Shown here one piece after another: positions 1 to 5,654 of a stretch of DNA of 5,654 bases. Source of the DNA: UBA987 sp047620825 (GTDB lineage: Bacteria > Bacteroidota > Bacteroidia > NS11-12g > UBA9320); contig JBLHOC010000181.1 in assembly GCA_047620825.1 (NCBI GenBank), forward strand, positions 1 to 5,654, written 5' to 3'. The position numbers and the translations under genes are program-made. Within the stretch, counting starts at the first letter, position 1. Each line of letters opens with the position of its first letter. The notes beneath the pieces were generated by a model that saw only the letters and a list, made by a program, of their open reading frames with translations, did not search any database and was not told the origin of the DNA.

Positions 1-1326
1 GCTTTTCCAATCAATCAATTTACACAAGATTACATCTCCCCATTTGGAAAGATATTTATAAATATCTTAAAAATGATAGCCGTGCCACTGGTCCTATTTT
101 CTATTATAGCAGGTATTGTCAACTTAAAAGACATTAAGAAGCTAGGTCGTATGGGTTCTAAAACACTACTCATATATGTAGGCACAACCATGTTGGCGGT
201 CACCATCGGCCTGGTGGTTGTAAACACATGGAAGCCAGGTACACATGTTAATGATGAAACACGTTTAGAGAAACGTATCGAATATGAGTTATGGCTTGAA
301 ACAAATCCTCAAGTAAAAAGACTTGATGACATTTGTGAAATATGCAAACCCGAAAACTTGGCGATGGTTAATAGCATTCGTGCTGATAGCACACGTCAAG
401 ACTTAAGTTCAGATGTCAAGCAAAAAATGGCATCCGCAGCCAAAAGCAAAGCTGACGGTCCGCTCTATCCATTGGTAGATGCGGTACCTTCTAACATCTT
501 TTATGCAATGGTTGAGAACAAGATGCTTCAAATCATCTTTTTTGCGATTTTCTTTGGAATTGTGTTAATCCAACTCCCTCCAGACAAAACCAAAACAATG
601 GTCGGTTTAGTTGAAAGCGCCAACATCGTATTTGTTAGAATGGTTGAAATTGTAATGATTGCTATGCCCTATTTTGTATTTGCACTCATGGCTGGCACTT
701 TGGTCAACATTGCTGGAGAAGACATTACAAAGCTTTCCGATTTGCTTAATTTCTTGTTACAGTATAGTGGTGCGGTAATTTTGGGATTACTGATTATGAC
801 TGTAGTGGTCTATCCAATTCTAGTTCGCATTTTCGGAAAAGATATGGGCTTTAAACGATTCTTTAAAGGTATTAATAAAGCACAACTAACAGCCTTTAGT
901 ACGAGTAGCTCTGTTGCGACGTTACCTGTGACTATGGAATGTGTACATGATAATCTTAAAGTCCCAGAAAGCACAACAAGTTTTGTTTTACCTATAGGTG
1001 CAACAGTTAATATGGATGGAACAAGCTTATACCAAGCTGTTGCCGTAGTAGCATTGGCACAATTGCATATGGTGGACTTATCTATTGCACAGCAAATTGT
1101 AATTGTTGTCACAGCCACTTTAGCGAGTATTGGAGCAGCTGCTGTTCCAAGCGCAGGTTTGGTTTTAATGATACTTGTACTAGAATCTGTGGGGCTTAAT
1201 CCAGCATGGATTGCAATCATTTTACCAGTTGATCGAATTTTGGATATGTGTCGTACTGTTGTAAATGTTACGGGAGATGCGTCAGTTTCTGTGATTGTTT
1301 CGTCTGATAAGCAAACCAATGCTTAG
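1..1326 (+). CDS. Dicarboxylate/amino acid:cation symporter (DAACS family), 5' partial
   Basis: A secondary transporter of the inner membrane that takes up acidic amino acids or C4-dicarboxylates with Na+ or H+. The frame is open from base 1 to the TAG at 1324-1326 (441 codons), so the true start and TM1 lie upstream. The ATG at 73 is internal to the conserved TM2 segment and is not the start. Family landmarks, numbered from the first visible codon, are: TM2 and TM3 at about 19-75, ending in KPG (78-80); the re-entrant hairpin HP1 with serine-rich STSSSVATLPVT (about 300-311); the TM7 cation-site motif NMDGT (337-341); HP2 with GAAAVPSAG; and TM8 with LDMCRTVVNVTGD (414-426). In TM8, D415, R418, T419, N422 and D426 match the substrate-binding positions D394, R397, T398, N401 and D405 of archaeal GltPh. 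The retained Arg418 supports an acidic substrate. Whether it is glutamate, aspartate, succinate or another acid cannot be told. The loop after TM3 is enlarged and carries a CEIC pair (see findings). Confidence 0.95.
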   Translation, partial: AFPINQFTQDYISPFGKIFINILKMIAVPLVLFSIIAGIVNLKDIKKLGRMGSKTLLIYVGTTMLAVTIGLVVVNTWKPGTHVNDETRLEKRIEYELWLETNPQVKRLDDICEICKPENLAMVNSIRADSTRQDLSSDVKQKMASAAKSKADGPLYPLVDAVPSNIFYAMVENKMLQIIFFAIFFGIVLIQLPPDKTKTMVGLVESANIVFVRMVEIVMIAMPYFVFALMAGTLVNIAGEDITKLSDLLNFLLQYSGAVILGLLIMTVVVYPILVRIFGKDMGFKRFFKGINKAQLTAFSTSSSVATLPVTMECVHDNLKVPESTTSFVLPIGATVNMDGTSLYQAVAVVALAQLHMVDLSIAQQIVIVVTATLASIGAAAVPSAGLVLMILVLESVGLNPAWIAIILPVDRILDMCRTVVNVTGDASVSVIVSSDKQTNA

Positions 1327-1327
1327 T

Positions 1328-1356
1328 GCAACTGTTATGTTAAAAAAGGCAGTTGC
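1328..1356 (+). terminator. Inverted repeat after the symporter gene, possible weak terminator
   Basis: GCAACTG (1328-1334) and CAGTTGC (1350-1356) are exact reverse complements around a 15-base loop. Flanking U-G wobbles could extend the stem slightly on both sides. It begins two bases after the symporter stop codon, where a terminator would be expected. The usual uninterrupted T tract is missing: only TTTT at 1364-1367 follows, eight bases after the stem. It could therefore be a weak intrinsic terminator, an mRNA 3'-end stabilising hairpin, or chance. Confidence 0.35.
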
Positions 1357-1407
1357 GGTAATGTTTTGATATTAATTAGTGCATATTCGCCGTTTTATTT
1401 GAGTACT

Positions 1408-3525
1408 ATGAGAAAGATTCTTCTTCTACTTAGTTATGTTTCGATTTCAGTTTTGGGGTTTTCTCAACATGTTCATTGCGGCACGGATGAATTCGTCAAA
1501 GAACAAATAAGTAAAGGTGTAGAGCAACCAACCTTAGTTTATTCAGTTCCAGAAGAAGTACTTAATTTCTCAGACCTATCACACGGGAAAAAGGCTGTTG
1601 TGACTATACCTATTGTATTTCATGTCATACACGAATATGGTGCTGAAAACATAAGTAATGCTCAAATTTTAGACCAGATGAGAATCATAAATGAAGATTT
1701 TCGAAGGCAAAATGCGGATACAGCTTTAACAAGAGGTATTTTTAAGTCCATTGCCACTGATTGTGAAATTGAGTTCAAACTTGCAACTAAAGACCCAAGT
1801 GGTAATTGTACTGATGGCATTACAAGAACCGTATCTGCTTTAACAAATGGAGGAGATGAAGCTGCCAAACAACTTATTGTTTGGGATCAAAAAAGATACT
1901 TAAATGTATGGGTGGTCAAATCAATTGGACGTGCAGCAAATATTTTAGGCTATGCCGTTTTACCAACATCTAACGATAAATCTGGAGACGGTGTAATCTT
2001 GCTTGCATCATATGTTGGCAGTATTGGAACTGCTGACGAGAATTACATGGGCCGGACTTTAACACACGAAATTGGTCACTGGTTGGGTTTATGGCATCCA
2101 TTTCAAAATGCTCAATACGACAATGACGGGGTTCCAATTCCTGATTGTGGCACTTCCAATTGTCAACGTAGTGGAGATTGGATATGCGACACACCTCCCG
2201 TTTTTGAAGCGTCTTTCGGTTGTAATACTTCTAAGAATTCATGTACAAATGATGCTCCTGATCTTTTAGATCAAATCGAGAACTTCATGGATTACGCAGA
2301 TGGCCGTTGCGCCAATATGTTTACAAGAGATCAACGAACACGTATGTTGGGCTATTTGGGGAACACCAGTACGAATGGACGTGGTAGCCATATTTCGACT
2401 TCAACCGCTACTTCGACAGGTATTAACATATCTAATCCATGTGCTGCAAAAGCGGATTTTCATATTGTAGACAGACAAGTCGTGCTTTGCGAAGGAAAAT
2501 CGATTCAATTTGAAGACCTATCATGGAATGGCATTGTTGTAGATCGCGTTTGGACATTTGAAGGAGGATCACCAAGTTCATCCACATTTGCAAACCCTAC
2601 AGTAAAGTATAATACTGGAGGAAAATATAAAGTAACACTAAAGGTGACCAACGCACAAGGTACATCAGAAGTAACAAAGACTGAATTTATTGAAGTTCAG
2701 GACGCAGTCGCTGAATTGGCTAGTCCATTTCTAGAAACCTTCGAAAGTCCATTTTCTGAATTCACTTGGGAAAAAGAGACCATTGGAAACTATGGATGGA
2801 AAAGAGTAAACAATGTTGGGTATAATGTAGGGTATGCTTCTGTTTGTGCTATAGACGACAAAACAGCTTCAGGATTGAAATTCTCTTTAACCTCTTCAAA
2901 CTTTGACCTGAGCTTGCATAAAGATCTAGATCCAATATTAAGTTTTAGAACAGCTTATTCAATGCGCGCATCGGGATCTGCTGGCGAACGTGTGGTTATT
3001 TATGGATCTGAAGATTGCGGGGAAACATGGAGAGTATTGAAATCCTTAATTGGGATAACGACATTAAGTTCAACCAATCAGTTTATTCCCGATTGGGCGC
3101 CTACCTCAAACAGCGATTGGAAATTACAAGTGATTAGTCTAAAGCAATATGGATTTGAGAACAGCACCAATTTGTTAATTCGATTCGAGGTTACTAGCAA
3201 TTCAGGTAATACCATTTACATTGATGACATTAATGTTGACCGTAATGTTTTATCAACAGGTCAGAATAAACTGAACTCGATTAGCTTTAACCTACTTCCC
3301 AACCCATCTGCTGGAAATTTTGAAGTTAGATTAAATGCTGTTTATGAAACAATTAACATTGAGGTGACCGATATACTCGGGCAAAAATTGCAAACTTTGA
3401 AAATAGCTCAACAAGCTGATGGTCGTGTGGAACAAGAAATATTCATACACCAGGCGGGCATATATTTTATTAGAGTGTATGGGTTAACCCTTGATTACAC
3501 TAAACGAATTATCATTTCAGAATAA
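1408..3525 (+). CDS. Secreted M43-family zinc metalloprotease with PKD and T9SS sorting domains
   Basis: An exported endopeptidase of the pappalysin/cytophagalysin group (705 aa). ATG 1408 is chosen because it begins directly with a signal peptide (MRKILLLL..., about residues 1-20). An in-frame TTG at 1366 would add 14 residues in front of it. A short propeptide-like stretch with HCGTDEF follows. The catalytic domain (about 65-315) has the metzincin zinc motif HEIGHWLGLWH at 220-230: ligands H220, H224 and H230, and general base E221. It also has the CDTPP signature (260-264) and the Met-turn NFMDY with M294. A Ser/Thr-rich linker leads to a PKD domain (about 346-430), then an extended beta-sandwich/MAM-like region (about 439-613, assigned from general character only). 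The C-terminus is a type A T9SS sorting domain (about 627-705) with LLPNPSAGNF, AGIYFIRV and a final KRIIISE. The protein should cross the inner membrane by Sec and the outer membrane by T9SS, then be released or anchored at the surface. No Shine-Dalgarno is seen, as is usual in Bacteroidota. The substrate is unknown. Confidence 0.93.
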   Translation: MRKILLLLSYVSISVLGFSQHVHCGTDEFVKEQISKGVEQPTLVYSVPEEVLNFSDLSHGKKAVVTIPIVFHVIHEYGAENISNAQILDQMRIINEDFRRQNADTALTRGIFKSIATDCEIEFKLATKDPSGNCTDGITRTVSALTNGGDEAAKQLIVWDQKRYLNVWVVKSIGRAANILGYAVLPTSNDKSGDGVILLASYVGSIGTADENYMGRTLTHEIGHWLGLWHPFQNAQYDNDGVPIPDCGTSNCQRSGDWICDTPPVFEASFGCNTSKNSCTNDAPDLLDQIENFMDYADGRCANMFTRDQRTRMLGYLGNTSTNGRGSHISTSTATSTGINISNPCAAKADFHIVDRQVVLCEGKSIQFEDLSWNGIVVDRVWTFEGGSPSSSTFANPTVKYNTGGKYKVTLKVTNAQGTSEVTKTEFIEVQDAVAELASPFLETFESPFSEFTWEKETIGNYGWKRVNNVGYNVGYASVCAIDDKTASGLKFSLTSSNFDLSLHKDLDPILSFRTAYSMRASGSAGERVVIYGSEDCGETWRVLKSLIGITTLSSTNQFIPDWAPTSNSDWKLQVISLKQYGFENSTNLLIRFEVTSNSGNTIYIDDINVDRNVLSTGQNKLNSISFNLLPNPSAGNFEVRLNAVYETINIEVTDILGQKLQTLKIAQQADGRVEQEIFIHQAGIYFIRVYGLTLDYTKRIIISE

Positions 3526-3545
3526 CCAAAAACAGTTAGTAAAGC

Positions 3546-5654
3546 ATGGCTAAAAATCTTGTAATCGTTGAGTCACCGGCAAAAGCAAAAACTATTGAGA
3601 AGTTTTTAGGTCCAGATTTTACCGTAAAATCTTGTTTCGGACATATTCGAGATTTGGTGAAAGGCGATAAAGCCATAGACGTTGAAAATGGTTTCAAGCC
3701 CCACTATGAAGTCCCTGCAGACAAAAAGAGTGTCGTTAACGACTTAAAGAAATTGGCCAAGCAATCAGACATGGTTTGGTTGGCATCGGATGAGGATCGA
3801 GAAGGAGAGGCTATAAGCTGGCATTTATCTGAAGTGCTCGGCCTTACTAAAGAAAACACAAAGCGAATCGTTTTTCACGAAATCACTAAACCAGCAATAC
3901 TGAAGGCTATAGAGTCTCCAAGACAAATAGATGAACATCTTGTTGACGCACAGCAAGCCAGGCGAATATTAGACCGACTTGTAGGTTTTAAACTTAGCCC
4001 TGTGTTGTGGAAGAAGGTAAAACCTTCATTATCCGCCGGACGTGTCCAAAGTGTAGCGGTACGTTTGGTTGTGGAACGCGAAAGAGAAATAGAGAAATTT
4101 AATACGTCAAGCACCTTTAAAGTTGTTGGTGACTTTGTTCAAAATGGCAAAAACTTTAGAGCTGATTCAAATTCAACTTTTGCAACCGAAGCCGAAGCTA
4201 TTGTATTCTTAGAATCTTGCCGACAAGCCATGTATACGGTAGACAGGGTTGATATAAAACCAGGAACTAAAAAGCCTGCCGCTCCTTTCACAACCAGTAC
4301 ACTTCAACAAGAAGCAAGTAGAAAATTGGGCTATTCCGTGTCACGGACAATGTCACTGGCTCAGCGGTTATACGAGAATGGTCACATCACATACATGAGA
4401 ACTGATAGTGTTAACCTTTCTGAATTAGCGGTTCAAGCTGCCAAAGAAGAGATTGAAACACAGTATGGTCCTGAATATTCTACGCCTAGAAAATATGCGA
4501 CTAAGTCTGCAGGCGCACAAGAAGCTCACGAAGCGATTAGACCAACTTACTTTACTAAAAGTGAAGCTGGAAGCAATTATGATGAAGAAAGGCTTTATCA
4601 ATTAATTTGGAGACGCGCTATCGCTTCTCAGATGAGTGAAGCTAAATTGGAAAAAACTGTCGTTAAAATATCTAGTGACAAGAATGAACATATGTTCACC
4701 GCTACAGGTGAGGTGTTAAAGTTTGAGGGTTTTCTGAAGGTATATTTAGAAGGGACGGATGATGACGAGCAAGAAACCGCAGGGTTGTTGCCACCATTAA
4801 CTGTTGGAAATCATCCAGACTGCAATAAAATAACAGCTACTCAAAGATTTTCAAGACCTCCAGCGAGGTACAGCGAAGCAAGTTTAGTCCGTAAGTTGGA
4901 AGAACTTGGAATTGGGAGACCAAGTACATATGCGCCAACCATTTCAACGATTCAAAAACGTGGTTACGTAGAAAAAGGAATCGGCGAAGGTTTCGAGCGT
5001 GCTTACAAGGTGGTTCAGTTAACTGGTGATGACGTTCAATCAAAAGACAAAACGGAAACGACTGGAAGCAATAAAAATAAAATGGTACCTAGTGATATAG
5101 GAAAAGTTGTAACAGACTTTCTTATTAAGCACTTTGACCACATCATGGATTACAATTTCACCGCTAATGTGGAGAAGGAATTTGATGAAATAGCAAAGGG
5201 ATTAAAAGAGTGGTCAACAATGATTGACAGCTTTTATAACCCGTTCAGTAAAACTGTGGATACAGCCATGGACACAGCTGAACGCGCAAGTGGTGAAAGA
5301 CTATTAGGGGAAGATCCAACCTCAGGTAAACAAGTAAGTGTCCGATTAGGTCGATTTGGCCCAATGGTACAAATTGGTATACTTGATGACGAAGAGAAAC
5401 CAAAATTTGCCAGCCTGCAAGCAGGTCAGAACATCGACAACATGACGCTGGAAGAGGCTTTAGAACTGTTCAAATTTCCTAAAGTTATTGGCAGTCACGA
5501 AGGTCATGAATTGGTTGTTGCCCAAGGACGGTTTGGTCCTTATGTGAAATTTGACGCCATGTTTGTGTCGATACCAAAAGACGAAGATTTAGGTACTGTT
5601 GATTTAAACAGAGCTATAGAACTAATCAAAGAGAAACAACGTGCAGACGCTCCT
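3546..5654 (+). CDS. topA: DNA topoisomerase I (type IA), 3' partial
   Basis: A cytoplasmic enzyme that relaxes negatively supercoiled DNA by cutting one strand through a 5'-phosphotyrosine link. The frame stays open from ATG 3546 to the window end (703 codons). From memory, relatives in the phylum run to about 830-850 residues, so the tail is missing. The Toprim domain (about 3-115) begins LVIVESPAKAKTIEKFLG with catalytic E9 and carries ASDEDREGEA with metal-binding D82, D84 and E86. These match E. coli E9, D111, D113 and E115. The active-site tyrosine is Y283 in ITYMRTDS, followed by R285 (E. coli Y319 and R321). Other core motifs are AHEAIRPT (H328, R332) and LGIGRPSTYA (R458). From about 590, two GRFGP units (602-606 and 661-665) mark Toprim C-terminal repeats; no four-cysteine zinc fingers appear in the visible part. 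The start is fixed by homology of MAKNLVIVESPAKAK. No Shine-Dalgarno is present; the leader is A-rich. The gene follows the protease by 20 bases. Confidence 0.97.
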   Translation, partial: MAKNLVIVESPAKAKTIEKFLGPDFTVKSCFGHIRDLVKGDKAIDVENGFKPHYEVPADKKSVVNDLKKLAKQSDMVWLASDEDREGEAISWHLSEVLGLTKENTKRIVFHEITKPAILKAIESPRQIDEHLVDAQQARRILDRLVGFKLSPVLWKKVKPSLSAGRVQSVAVRLVVEREREIEKFNTSSTFKVVGDFVQNGKNFRADSNSTFATEAEAIVFLESCRQAMYTVDRVDIKPGTKKPAAPFTTSTLQQEASRKLGYSVSRTMSLAQRLYENGHITYMRTDSVNLSELAVQAAKEEIETQYGPEYSTPRKYATKSAGAQEAHEAIRPTYFTKSEAGSNYDEERLYQLIWRRAIASQMSEAKLEKTVVKISSDKNEHMFTATGEVLKFEGFLKVYLEGTDDDEQETAGLLPPLTVGNHPDCNKITATQRFSRPPARYSEASLVRKLEELGIGRPSTYAPTISTIQKRGYVEKGIGEGFERAYKVVQLTGDDVQSKDKTETTGSNKNKMVPSDIGKVVTDFLIKHFDHIMDYNFTANVEKEFDEIAKGLKEWSTMIDSFYNPFSKTVDTAMDTAERASGERLLGEDPTSGKQVSVRLGRFGPMVQIGILDDEEKPKFASLQAGQNIDNMTLEEALELFKFPKVIGSHEGHELVVAQGRFGPYVKFDAMFVSIPKDEDLGTVDLNRAIELIKEKQRADAP

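Noticed and set aside
810..1319. A 169-codon open frame on the - strand inside the symporter gene
   Set aside because: It lies wholly antisense to conserved symporter motifs (HP1, NMDGT, TM8), and its translation resembles no family I know. It is best explained as a shadow of the real gene.
1394..1401. TTTATTTG, one mismatch from the Bacteroidota -7 element TAnnTTTG
   Set aside because: It sits only six bases before the protease ATG, and the nearest upstream TTTG (1365-1368) is 25 bases away instead of about 19. It is too poor a match to call a promoter.
1366..1407. A TTG start at 1366 giving the protease a 14-residue N-terminal extension
   Set aside because: The extension would sit in front of an otherwise standard signal peptide that starts at ATG 1408, so the later start fits an exported protein much better.
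3481..3490. Ten-base perfect palindrome GGGTTAACCC near the end of the protease gene
   Set aside because: It lies within coding sequence, is isolated, and is of a length expected by chance in several kilobases. No partner site was found.
3875..4114. Short - strand open frame inside topA, with a similar one at 4837-5043
   Set aside because: Both are antisense to well-conserved topoisomerase core sequence and have no recognisable features of their own.
3546..5654. Possible frameshift or internal stop in topA
   Set aside because: Reading the frame codon by codon shows no stop up to the window edge and all expected motifs in order. The gene is intact as far as visible and only cut by the window boundary.

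Overview
This window looks like ordinary chromosomal DNA from a member of the Bacteroidota, probably the class Flavobacteriia or a close relative. The evidence is an AT-leaning base composition, start codons without Shine-Dalgarno sequences, a secreted metalloprotease with a type IX secretion (T9SS) C-terminal sorting domain (a system found essentially only in this phylum), and a topoisomerase I with C-terminal repeats of the kind common in the phylum. The lineage below phylum is inferred from these traits, not from a database comparison.

Layout: three genes, all on the + strand, fill almost the whole window. Positions 1-1326 hold most of a sodium- or proton-coupled dicarboxylate/amino acid symporter (DAACS family); its N-terminus lies before the window. 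An 81-base gap follows, with a perfect 7-bp inverted repeat just after the stop codon that may act as a weak terminator. Positions 1408-3525 hold a complete 705-residue secreted zinc metalloprotease of family M43 (signal peptide, propeptide, metzincin catalytic domain, PKD domain, beta-sandwich-like region, T9SS sorting domain). Only 20 bases later, at 3546, begins topA (DNA topoisomerase I), which is open to the end of the window with 703 codons visible and its C-terminus missing.

How the genes relate: nothing suggests a shared pathway. The symporter imports acidic substrates across the inner membrane, the protease acts outside the cell or on its surface, and topoisomerase I relaxes negative supercoils in the cytoplasm. 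The short protease-topA gap without a visible terminator suggests that topA may receive read-through from the protease gene, but that is inference. I found no RNA genes, mobile elements, CRISPR arrays, tandem repeats or frameshifts, and no clear undescribed system. The findings are modest points for follow-up.
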